From: an uncultured Alphaproteobacteria bacterium
GTDB lineage: Bacteria > Pseudomonadota > Alphaproteobacteria > Thalassobaculales > Thalassobaculaceae
DNA length: 60,174 nt
Assembly: GCA_902589475.1 (NCBI GenBank)
Contig: CACITD010000008.1
Location: 1-60,174 of the forward strand
Direction: 5' to 3'
Within the stretch, counting starts at the first letter, position 1; each line of letters starts with the position of its first letter. The position numbers were made by a program, and so were the translations under genes. Of the stretch, positions 7,981 to 15,961 are shown piece after piece. The notes below the pieces were generated by a model, which ran no database searches, was not told where the DNA came from, and saw only the letters and a program-made list of their open reading frames with translations.

Positions 7981-8854
7981 ACTGCTTTTCCCCTTCCCAT
8001 CGGATTTTTCTATCCCGATATTCTTTAGCAGCATTGAATTTTTCTCGCTTTCTTGCTCCTGTCTCAAGAATATTTAATTTTTGTATCAACGTTTTAATCA
8101 CAAGCTCACGTTGCGAATGCGTGATCGAGCCAGAGTGAATCAACTTTTCAAGAGACCTCACCCGAAATCTATCCATACCCCAGTAAGCCCGTGACAATTG
8201 ATCACTATGACCTCCATATTTTATAGTCAAAAACTCGGGTACGAATAATACTGTCTCATGGGCTGCCAATCTCAGCCACATATCATAATCTTCACAGGCT
8301 GGCATCGTTTCATCAAAAAAACCATGTTCTTTAAAAAGTGAACGATGTAGCATCGCGGAACTTGGCGAGATACAGCATAAGGTTAGACATTTTTTAAAAA
8401 TATCTCCGCCTGACTTTTCATGCTTCTTGTGTTGATTTACCCGCACACCATTTCTAATCCAAATTTCGTCGGTGTGAATAATCCTATGCTTAAACAGGTT
8501 TTGTTTCAGCACAGCTAATTGCCGTTCTAATTTCTTTTTACTCCAAGCATCGTCGGAATCAAGAAAAGCAATAAAATTACCGTTAGCTTTTCTTATACCA
8601 AGGTTCCTAGCAGAGCTTACGCCACTATTTTTTTGAACAAAGTACTTTTTCTGCGGCACTTTAGCATTTTTACTAAAAAAGCTGTGTGCTTTAAGCACGT
8701 CTTTTGTGCCGTCGAACGATCCATCATCAACTACGATTATCTCAAAGGCTGGAAGTGTTTGACCGAGCACCGAGTTTATGGCTCTCATTATCGTCTGAGC
8801 TCTGTTGTATGTCGGTATTACAACCGATATTCTATGTTCAAATTCTGAAGTCAT
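7970..8854 (-). CDS. Family 2 glycosyltransferase
   Basis: This GT-A fold glycosyltransferase has 294 residues from the ATG at 8854; a TTG twelve codons upstream is a weaker alternative. The N-terminal nucleotide-sugar site reads ISVVIPTYNRAQ, with VVDDGSFDGT, NSGVSSARNLGI and the metal-binding FLDSDDAW, all intact. The acceptor half includes PACEDYDMWLRLA, with the usual catalytic-base ED. No transmembrane segment is evident, so it is cytoplasmic or membrane-associated. The stop overlaps the nucleosidase-like gene by 11 bases, placing it first in a three- or four-gene operon. Sugar and acceptor cannot be read from the sequence. Confidence 0.92.
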   Translation of the reverse strand: MTSEFEHRISVVIPTYNRAQTIMRAINSVLGQTLPAFEIIVVDDGSFDGTKDVLKAHSFFSKNAKVPQKKYFVQKNSGVSSARNLGIRKANGNFIAFLDSDDAWSKKKLERQLAVLKQNLFKHRIIHTDEIWIRNGVRVNQHKKHEKSGGDIFKKCLTLCCISPSSAMLHRSLFKEHGFFDETMPACEDYDMWLRLAAHETVLFVPEFLTIKYGGHSDQLSRAYWGMDRFRVRSLEKLIHSGSITHSQRELVIKTLIQKLNILETGARKREKFNAAKEYRDRKIRWEGEKQFAN

Positions 8855-9114
8855 TGGTGTCCAAAACAATAATTTCTCGCGCTTTGACAAAACTATTAAA
8901 TTTTATCGAGGCCCATGAAAACGATATAGAAAAGTCGAAACTTCTTTCTCACATTTAAAATAGCTCAAAAATCACTGACACAAATATACACTTAGTTAGA
9001 ACCTTGGTTAGTGGCCTTCACCGTAAGCATGAATATTATAATGATTGTTTGTAGATATTTTTTTAGCGTTTTTGAAGACTATTAAATCTTATCAAAATCG
9101 TTAAAACTAGAACC

Positions 9115-11538
9115 TTATTTTTTTGCTCTCATTCTTTGTCCTTTTGGATCGAATGCTGCCTCACTTTTAACTTGACCACTAAAATGTGTGCCAGCAATAT
9201 TTATATCAACGTTGGTTCCATCGATCCGACACTCTGGCACTAGAATATCTGCAATTGCTAGTGGCGCATTAATCCGGAAACCAAATGTTGCTGATGTGGT
9301 TTTACCTACAATTTTGCCATCATAAAGGACAGGCTCATTACCCAACGGCACGCCCTCATTGTCATCTAAAACAATTGAAACGACCCTGTTTTCAGCACCT
9401 GCTTCCACCTTCCTCTGCAAAGCGCCTTTACCAATAAATTCTTTGTTCATGTCAACGGCAAAGTCGAGACCGACTTCGACAGGTGAAATATCCGCGTCTA
9501 ATTCATGCCCATAAGCCAGGTATCTTTTTTCAATACGCATTGACGTTTGCGCTAATAAACCAGCTGGACGCACACCAACTTCATTAATTGCATTGTAAAT
9601 ATCTCGAGAATGTTCTGCCCGACACGTAATTTCCCACCCGGCCTCCCCGACATAAGAAAGTCGGGCAGCTCGTACAGTATGACCTACTAACTCTACTTCT
9701 TCTGAAGAAAAGTACCCAATCTCGTTTAATGCACGTGAACCAATGCTTAACGCCACCGCCTCTGCTTGAGGCCCCATCAAGCCAATGACAGCGTAAGTAT
9801 CAGTGACATCTTCAAGGCGTATATCCTCCCCAATCTTTATATGCCTGGCAAGCCAAGCCAAATCTCTTTTTATCGCCATCGTTCCAGTATATAAGCGGTA
9901 ACAATTATCTGAAATTCTAATTGCTGTTAAATCACTTTCAAATCCAGCTCGTTCATTTAGAAGAGCAGTATAAATCACCGTGCCAATAGGACGGTTCATT
10001 TGATTTGCACATAGCCTATTTAGGAACGAACTTGCGTTTGTGCCAATAACATCGATTTTTCCGAATGTGGATTGATCAAATATCGCCGCCCCTTCATGGG
10101 CGGCCTGAACTTCGCGCCTTATGTTCTCATGCCAGCTTGGTCTGCAAAAAGTTAACTCTGGGTTTTTTATTTTACTAAAATAAAGTGGGCGTTCCCAAGA
10201 ACCAAACTGACCAAAGTGGGGTTTTTCTTTTTCCCACATTCCATCCAAGGGACTTTTTTTTAAGCCACGAGATGTCAACCATTGGCGGCCAGGATATGTA
10301 ATTTCGTAGTGTTTTCCGAGCACCTCTGGAACTCGTGCGGTAAGAGCATTAACAGAATTAAATTCTGGCGCAAAACGTTTTGGATCAACTTCATTTAGAT
10401 CACTAGGGGTATGTCCATGCTGAATGCAGTGTGCCAGAGCCATACCAGCTCCTCCTCCGGTCGCAACTCCAACAGAGTTCATTCCACACCCCAAAAACAA
10501 GCCTCGCGTTTCACTGGTCTCACCCAACAGAAATGAACCGTCAGGTGTAAAGCTTTCCGGTCCGTTTAGTAGTAACTTTACTTCTGCTGTCTCTAATGCA
10601 GGAAGGCGATGCAATGCGTTAAGCATCATTGGCTCAAAATGATCCCAATCTTCAGGGAGGAGTTGAAAAGCAAAATTTTCACCTAAGACATCTGGTGAAA
10701 TCGGTTTACCCATAGGTTCGAAACAACCAACGAGAAGACCGCCGCTATCATCACGAATATAAAGATGACCGTCGTGATCTGAAAGAGTTGGAAGATTGCC
10801 TGAAATTCCCTCTATCGGTTTAGTTAAAAGATAAAAATGTTCACAGGGCCATACCGGAACTTCAGAACCACCCATTTGAGCTACTTTTCTGCTCCAGAGC
10901 CCCGAACAGATAGCGATGGCATCACACCGAATCTGACCTTTGTCCGTCTCAACGCCAAAAACTTTGTTATTTTTTGTCAAAATTCCAGTTACAGGCGTTC
11001 TTTCAAAAATTTTAGTGCCCCTAGACTTAGCTCCCTTAGCAAGAGCTGCGCAAAGGTCTGATGGACTTACCCTTCCATCATCTGGAGACCATACTGCCCC
11101 TACGATGTCGTTGGCGTTCATAAGGGGCCAACGTTCAAGTGCATCCTCTTTTTCTATAGCTTCTGCACGCACACCAAATAGTTGCGCAAGAGCTTCTTGA
11201 CGCTTTATGTGAATTAATCGATCGGCATTAGTGGCAATAGAAAGAGAGCCTTTATTAATCCAGCCCGTATTCTGACCTGTTTCTTTTTCAAGTGTTGCAT
11301 ATAGCTCCACAGAATAGCGAATAAGGTCTGTAAGGTTTTTTGTTGAGCGCAAAGCTCTTACTTGCGCCGCTGAGTGCCAAGTTGTACCAGAGGTCAGCTC
11401 GTTTCTTTCAAGGAGTATTGCGTCTGAAACACCATTTTTAGCCAGATGATAGAGTGTAGAACAGCCCATAACACCTCCACCAATAACAACAACTGAGGCA
11501 TAACTAGGTAGATTGGTTTCAACCTTATCGGCGGACAT
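9115..11538 (-). CDS. FAD-dependent dimethylglycine/sarcosine dehydrogenase family protein
   Basis: This demethylating flavoprotein of 807 residues oxidises N-methylglycines (dimethylglycine or sarcosine) and passes the one-carbon unit to tetrahydrofolate. The N-terminal DAO domain starts with VVIGGGVMGCSTLYHL and carries TSGTTWHSAA, where the histidine is the covalent FAD site of the family. The second half is a GcvT-like folate-binding aminomethyltransferase domain (from about residue 430, HENIRREVQAAHEGAAIFDQ) ending in the GCV_T C-terminal barrel. Full family length, no frameshift. It stands alone, with no soxBDAG genes, so electrons probably go to ETF. Dimethylglycine versus sarcosine cannot be decided by eye. 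Confidence 0.92.
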   Translation of the reverse strand: MSADKVETNLPSYASVVVIGGGVMGCSTLYHLAKNGVSDAILLERNELTSGTTWHSAAQVRALRSTKNLTDLIRYSVELYATLEKETGQNTGWINKGSLSIATNADRLIHIKRQEALAQLFGVRAEAIEKEDALERWPLMNANDIVGAVWSPDDGRVSPSDLCAALAKGAKSRGTKIFERTPVTGILTKNNKVFGVETDKGQIRCDAIAICSGLWSRKVAQMGGSEVPVWPCEHFYLLTKPIEGISGNLPTLSDHDGHLYIRDDSGGLLVGCFEPMGKPISPDVLGENFAFQLLPEDWDHFEPMMLNALHRLPALETAEVKLLLNGPESFTPDGSFLLGETSETRGLFLGCGMNSVGVATGGGAGMALAHCIQHGHTPSDLNEVDPKRFAPEFNSVNALTARVPEVLGKHYEITYPGRQWLTSRGLKKSPLDGMWEKEKPHFGQFGSWERPLYFSKIKNPELTFCRPSWHENIRREVQAAHEGAAIFDQSTFGKIDVIGTNASSFLNRLCANQMNRPIGTVIYTALLNERAGFESDLTAIRISDNCYRLYTGTMAIKRDLAWLARHIKIGEDIRLEDVTDTYAVIGLMGPQAEAVALSIGSRALNEIGYFSSEEVELVGHTVRAARLSYVGEAGWEITCRAEHSRDIYNAINEVGVRPAGLLAQTSMRIEKRYLAYGHELDADISPVEVGLDFAVDMNKEFIGKGALQRKVEAGAENRVVSIVLDDNEGVPLGNEPVLYDGKIVGKTTSATFGFRINAPLAIADILVPECRIDGTNVDINIAGTHFSGQVKSEAAFDPKGQRMRAKK

Positions 11539-11647
11539 GACTAAAAACTTCCTTTATTCCAAGCTGAATTCAGCCCAATCTATATTGAATGCTCGTTAAG
11601 AACAAACTAGGGTTTAATTTTCCAATCTCTTTTGAAAAAACGATGAT

Positions 11648-12226
11648 CTATGTACTATTGTAAAATGAGGCAGATGGCGCAGCAATAATTTCACCATTAA
11701 AGACATCTTGTTTTCCATAGACAATCCAGGGGTCATCTACTGTGCCAATTTTAATTTCGACGCGTAATTTCGTTGAATGCTTTTCTGCAATATCTAGAAA
11801 AGTTATACCACTATCATAAGCGCCACTCAGCAACCCCTCCGCAACATGCATTGTGGAATTCACGGGAATATGTTCTTCCCAATCTTCAAGGCTCACGTAA
11901 TGCCTCGTTGCGGGTTGAAATGCCACCCGTCTTGGTTTTTTGATATCCACACGGCTAAGTAACGCAAGCTGTTTTCCTGGGAAAATAAATGTATCCACCA
12001 CGCTAATCCCATATAGAAAGTGCGCTTTGGCGACCAAGTCCGAACAATCTGGGTGCACTGCCGCTTGAACCATATAATCGGCTCGACCGTCCGCCATCAT
12101 CTCTAGTCCGAAAAAAAAATTGTCAATTAACTTGATATCAGCATCTTTTAACTTCCTAAATCTCAAGTAATTCTGAGTTACAAATTCATGATTCGTTCCC
12201 GAGGGCCCCAATGTAATAAAAAGCAT
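11648..12226 (-). CDS. BacA-like / prephenate dehydratase-fold protein
   Basis: This is a small protein of 192 residues with a prephenate dehydratase-like (type 2 periplasmic-binding) fold. It opens with ITLGPSGTNHE, resembling the LGPxGT start of prephenate dehydratase and of the prephenate decarboxylase BacA of bacilysin synthesis. Later segments VNSTMHVAEGLLSGAYDSG and DPWIVYGKQDV follow the same order as in BacA, and no ACT regulatory domain follows. It is therefore closer to BacA than to PheA in architecture. No other bacilysin-type genes are nearby, so a prephenate substrate is unproven. The gene has its own 235-base upstream gap and is 109 bases upstream of the dehydrogenase gene. Confidence 0.6.
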   Translation of the reverse strand: MLFITLGPSGTNHEFVTQNYLRFRKLKDADIKLIDNFFFGLEMMADGRADYMVQAAVHPDCSDLVAKAHFLYGISVVDTFIFPGKQLALLSRVDIKKPRRVAFQPATRHYVSLEDWEEHIPVNSTMHVAEGLLSGAYDSGITFLDIAEKHSTKLRVEIKIGTVDDPWIVYGKQDVFNGEIIAAPSASFYNST

Positions 12227-12461
12227 ACTCTATCCTGCTATAAATTTCTCAACTTCTCACTTTTATAATACCTTGCTTCCAATAACAGCAGCCATGAACC
12301 ATACAAAAGTTTTTGTGATTAATTTAGGTCATAAAAACAACCTCAAAAAAGTTAAAGTCGAGCTCATGGTAACAACACGGTTTCACACTTAGACAAACCA
12401 AGTCAGATTAGCTTAAGAGGTTAACAAAAATCAAAGACGGGCCCCTAGTCGTTATGAGGTA

Positions 12462-13166
12462 TTATCTCGCGTCTTGAAGCCCGGGCACCTCGATAACTAA
12501 CACTTCAGCATCTGACTTTGCTGTAATGTTTACAGAGACTTCATCACTTATAGCAACACCATCACCTTTATGAGCAGGCAAGTCCCTCACAATAACATCT
12601 CCCTCGGAAATCAGAAGATAAGCTTTACCCTGAATAGGATGTTCAATTTTTGTATCCTTATTGAGGTGGCCTACAAAAATACGAGCATTTTGTTGCATTT
12701 GTAGTGGCGCAATACCATCACCTGAAACCACAAGCTGCAATTTATTTAAGACAGGAGTTTTTGGAAACTCAGCCGTTTCCCATCGTGGGGCCACGCCAAT
12801 ATGTGCAGGCTTTATCCAAATTTGATAAAGGCTTGTTTCTTCATCTTCAAGATTATACTCAGAATGGAAAATCCCAGTACCAGCACTCATCACCTGGATA
12901 CTTCCAGCCGGAGTTCGGCCTTTATTCCCTCTATCGTCCTGATGCGAAATAGCTCCACTACGAACGTAAGTTATTATTTCCATATCGCGATGCGGATGAG
13001 TGTCAAAGCCAGTATGCGGTGCGATCCGATCATCATTAACCACCATTAATTCCCCGTGGCTTAGCTTATGTGGATCATAGTAATTAGCAAAACTAAAATG
13101 ATGTTTTGCATTGAGCCACCCGTAGTTGGCACCACCTAGATCTGAAAAAGCATACCGTTTTATCAT
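12462..13166 (-). CDS. Pirin family protein (YhhW-like quercetinase)
   Basis: This is a bicupin of 234 residues. The metal site of the N-terminal cupin is complete: H57 and H59 in DTHPHRDMEIITYV, H101 and E103 in GTGIFHSEYN. These are the same positions as in E. coli YhhW, which cleaves quercetin in vitro. In bacteria the physiological substrate of pirins is generally unknown. A good TACCTCC-complement ribosome site (GGAGGTAG) precedes the ATG. It appears monocistronic, with gaps of more than 230 bases on both sides. Confidence 0.93.
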   Translation of the reverse strand: MIKRYAFSDLGGANYGWLNAKHHFSFANYYDPHKLSHGELMVVNDDRIAPHTGFDTHPHRDMEIITYVRSGAISHQDDRGNKGRTPAGSIQVMSAGTGIFHSEYNLEDEETSLYQIWIKPAHIGVAPRWETAEFPKTPVLNKLQLVVSGDGIAPLQMQQNARIFVGHLNKDTKIEHPIQGKAYLLISEGDVIVRDLPAHKGDGVAISDEVSVNITAKSDAEVLVIEVPGLQDAR

Positions 13167-13341
13167 TATCTACCTCCGACGACACATCATTGAACTCTAA
13201 AGTCTGATGATTCGTTATTTATATGAAAAACAATCTTCTAGAGAGCTACCGTGAGATTTTTTAATTGCATAGCGCCGCGCATTTGGATCCCATTGTCGGC
13301 CATTTATCTTTTTGTGTCTTACGGGGTCAAACTTTTGAAAG

Positions 13342-13473
13342 CTAAAGATTAAGTAAGTCATCAAAACTACCATCTTTAAAGTCGGCTTCATTCCAGTCAG
13401 GGTCTGAAATGAATCAAACTGTAGTCATTCCAATTTCTTTAGCACCATCTATTTCTTGAAGTATTAATACCAT
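13342..13473 (-). pseudogene. C-terminal remnant of a HAD-family hydrolase with an in-frame stop
   Basis: Reading the minus strand from 13473 gives EIDGAKEIGMTTV, then a TGA at 13416-13414, then FISDPDWNEADF and GSFDDLLNL to a TAG at 13344-13342. The DGAKEIGMTTV block followed by NEADF and GSFDDLL is the motif IV and C-terminal pattern of HAD phosphatases, in which a tryptophan often follows TV; the TGA could thus be a mutated TGG. The N-terminal core with the nucleophile Asp is missing; the fragment begins inside the end of the upstream amidohydrolase. It looks like the tail of a deleted gene. The recognition is by eye and short. Confidence 0.4.
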
Positions 13474-14963
13474 CCTGAATAAAAATTTTTAACCGCTGGC
13501 ATTATGATTTCTGAAAGCTCTCTTAATTCGACCTCCTCAGGGGTCTTTGCCCGGCTAAGGACTTTGCTAATTTCTTCCAATAATGTGTCTTCGTCTACTC
13601 TGGTAAATTTGCCCTTGTTAAATACTACATTGCCATCAATTATGACCATATCAACGCTTTTGCGCTTGGCTCTCCTCACAATAATGTCTAGTAGGGGTAT
13701 ATCAAAATCTTGGTATGGGAAAGCTAAAGAGTGCAAATCTAAAAGTAAAATATCCGCAAATAGGCCTTTTTCAAGTCGACCAATCTTTCCAGAAAAAGGT
13801 GTACTGGCTGCACCATGTTCTGTTGCCATTCTTAAAATTTCTGCAGCGCTTGGGTTTAGCGAAGAATGGCCGGGTCGTCTATGTAAAGTATAAGCAAGCC
13901 GCATCTCTTGTAGCATATCGCGGTCATCATTTATTCCAGCCTCATCAATACCTAAGGCTATTGGAATATTTTTTGATAAAAAACTAGACAAATCAGCTTT
14001 GCCGCTTTTAAGACGCAGATTTGATGAACAATTATGACAAAGACAACCTCCACGCTCTGCTAAAAGATCAACATCATCTTCTGTCATCCATACACCATGC
14101 CCAATAGTGAGCTGAGGACCTAAAAGCCCAAATTTATCTATATATTTCAATGCTGATTGGCCTGTCCGACGTCTGGCGTACTCGGCCTGATAAGGTGTTT
14201 CCAACAAATGCATGTGTATTTTTGCACCTGTGTCTATTGCTACTTTTGATATTGTTTCAAGAGCTTTGTCAGAAAGCCAATGTAAATTGGACGGGGCTAA
14301 TTGTATCTCAATTAAGTTATTCTTTGCATGTTGCTCTGTTAAAATGTTGAATATTTCTAATTGCTCACTGATTGAGAGGCTAAAGCTTTCAAAGTACTTT
14401 TTCAGCGCTGGTCGGTGTTTCGGTGGAAGAAGAGCTAGACAATTTTCGTCGGAATCGTAAATCATGCGGTTTTGGTCACGAAGAGCAAACGAATATGATG
14501 CTCTCATGCCGATCTTCTTATATGCAGCAATTATTTTATTAGACTGGTCAAGAACTGACGCTAAATTTCCAGGAGCGCGACTTTGAAGATGCTGTACTGT
14601 AGTGACACCTGACGATATCATTTCAAAAGCAGAATAAAGTGTGTCCAATGTTGGCGGTACATTTCGCATCTTTAAGCGCTCAGCGAACCAAAGCTCCAGT
14701 GGGTGATCTTGAGCTCCTAGTTGAAAAGGTGTGACGCCCAAATGATGATGCGCGTTGACCAAGCCTGGCATTGCAAATAAATTTTCTCCCCCAATTTCTG
14801 GAATTTCTTTATATTTTTGCCTTAATACACTGGTAGGGCCGATCTCATTTATTTTGTTATTTTTTACAAAAATTGCCTGCCCTTCAACGATCTCTGCTCG
14901 CCCTAGCCCGTCAAAGCCTAGAAGGATCTTTTTTGCGATAATTAGCTTTTGGCTGTCGTTCAT
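13464..14963 (-). CDS. Amidohydrolase of the TrzN/AtzA/SsnA-like deaminase group
   Basis: This is a metal-dependent hydrolase of 499 residues. The first metal-binding pair H72-x-H74 is in VNAHHHLG; H252 and E255 lie in HMHLLET, H289 in GHGVWM and D340 in GIDEAG, completing the mononuclear site of the chlorohydrolase/cytosine deaminase-like subtype. Such enzymes remove amino or chloro groups from heterocycles or act on guanine-like rings. The C-terminal barrel strand GLFADILLLDL is typical. It is transcribed towards the HAD remnant and is separated by 324 bases from the racemase-fold gene upstream. Together with that gene, the PuuE-like enzyme and the TRAP transporter it suggests heterocycle or ureide catabolism. 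The exact substrate is unknown. Confidence 0.88.
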   Translation of the reverse strand: MNDSQKLIIAKKILLGFDGLGRAEIVEGQAIFVKNNKINEIGPTSVLRQKYKEIPEIGGENLFAMPGLVNAHHHLGVTPFQLGAQDHPLELWFAERLKMRNVPPTLDTLYSAFEMISSGVTTVQHLQSRAPGNLASVLDQSNKIIAAYKKIGMRASYSFALRDQNRMIYDSDENCLALLPPKHRPALKKYFESFSLSISEQLEIFNILTEQHAKNNLIEIQLAPSNLHWLSDKALETISKVAIDTGAKIHMHLLETPYQAEYARRRTGQSALKYIDKFGLLGPQLTIGHGVWMTEDDVDLLAERGGCLCHNCSSNLRLKSGKADLSSFLSKNIPIALGIDEAGINDDRDMLQEMRLAYTLHRRPGHSSLNPSAAEILRMATEHGAASTPFSGKIGRLEKGLFADILLLDLHSLAFPYQDFDIPLLDIIVRRAKRKSVDMVIIDGNVVFNKGKFTRVDEDTLLEEISKVLSRAKTPEEVELRELSEIIMPAVKNFYSGWY

Positions 14964-15287
14964 TCTATTTCCAATATTGGTTTATTTATCTACAGAAGGC
15001 TTTACTCAAGTAAATATAATGAATTTTATGTAGCCGTAAAACTGACTTTCTAAAGGATTTTTTATATTGAAGTAACATGCAATAAGCTCAATTTTCTGCA
15101 GAACCTCCTACTACGTTGTGCATTTTATGCAGCACTCATAGTAAATCTTTGCAGTAGAAATCGGCAGGGCAGTTGCTAAATATAGCCTCACAGAGAGTCT
15201 GGGAAGGTTTTGAGATAACCCGTTGGCCAGTCTAAACCATATTACGTGGAACAACGATTATGAAAGACGGTCAGCCGATTGACTCAC
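14964..15287. other. 324-base intergenic region with repeated ATTTTATG(T/C)AGC element
   Basis: No gene is seen on either strand. On the plus strand the 12-base element ATTTTATGTAGC (15023-15034) recurs as ATTTTATGCAGC (15122-15133), 99 bases apart. The second copy overlaps a dyad TGCAT-TTT-ATGCA. Both lie upstream of the minus-strand amidohydrolase gene, so they could be operator sites of a local regulator. No regulator gene is in the cluster. Confidence 0.35.
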
Positions 15288-15944
15288 CTACCGATCAACA
15301 CCTTGAACGTGGGGTAGCTGGTGTTCTATAAGAGCGCTTACCTCGCTGCATGCGGCAACCAAAGGCTGTATCAAGGGTACTTTCACCTGAGACGAAATTC
15401 TGATCGCAGCTTGGCCAAGTGGGCCGCCGCCGATAATAATGCGCTTGGCTCCCGCTTCTTTCGCTATTTCACAGGAAGTTATCAAAGCATAATCCAACGC
15501 ATCAGAATTGGATGCCAGAACCAATGGATCGTCTTCCGTGGTGTAACATCCAAGATACGTGTCACCCCTCTCAGCTCGCATTATTTTATCTATAGAAGGG
15601 GCCAATTTCGGAGTAGAAGTAACTACGGCAAAGGATACCCCACTCAACGCTGCTTCTCGCGCCGCAGCGGCCGCAATCCCTATTACTGGAATATCCATAC
15701 TACGAGCCAATCTCTTAGCACCAGGATCGCCAAAAGCAGCTACAATCAAGGCACTTGCATCCGGAAAAACTGCTTCGGATATTTGATTAGCGGCCTCGTA
15801 AAGTTGGTCTCGATCAACAATCATTTTTGGTCCCCTATGATTTGTCCAACCCATTACATTAGGCAAATATCGGCTGGTTATGCCAACCATGTCTTGTGTC
15901 GTTTTTTGGGAGCCATTTGGATTAATAATAAGAACCGGTTTCAT
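15288..15944 (-). CDS. Asp/Glu/hydantoin racemase superfamily protein lacking both catalytic cysteines
   Basis: This 218-residue protein has the Asp/Glu/hydantoin racemase fold: INPNGSQKTT at the N-terminus, AAFGDPGA (69-76), IPVIGIAAAAA and FAVVTSTP. Hydantoin and allantoin racemases carry their two acid/base cysteines in ACFGDPG and LGCAGM. Here the first is A70 and the second, in IIIGGGPLG (169-177), is G173. Remaining cysteines (C133, C158, C199) are elsewhere. It should not racemise by the two-cysteine mechanism, so it may bind, decarboxylate, isomerise or hydrolyse instead. It starts 17 bases from the divergent gene at 15962. Confidence 0.85.
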   Translation of the reverse strand: MKPVLIINPNGSQKTTQDMVGITSRYLPNVMGWTNHRGPKMIVDRDQLYEAANQISEAVFPDASALIVAAFGDPGAKRLARSMDIPVIGIAAAAAREAALSGVSFAVVTSTPKLAPSIDKIMRAERGDTYLGCYTTEDDPLVLASNSDALDYALITSCEIAKEAGAKRIIIGGGPLGQAAIRISSQVKVPLIQPLVAACSEVSALIEHQLPHVQGVDR

Positions 15945-15961
15945 AGGCCGGAGTATTTCAT

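Noticed and set aside
11563-11574. Palindrome GCTGAATTCAGC upstream of the dimethylglycine dehydrogenase gene
   Set aside because: A single 12-base palindrome without second copy; I also looked for a glycine or SAM riboswitch in this leader and found no conserved blocks.
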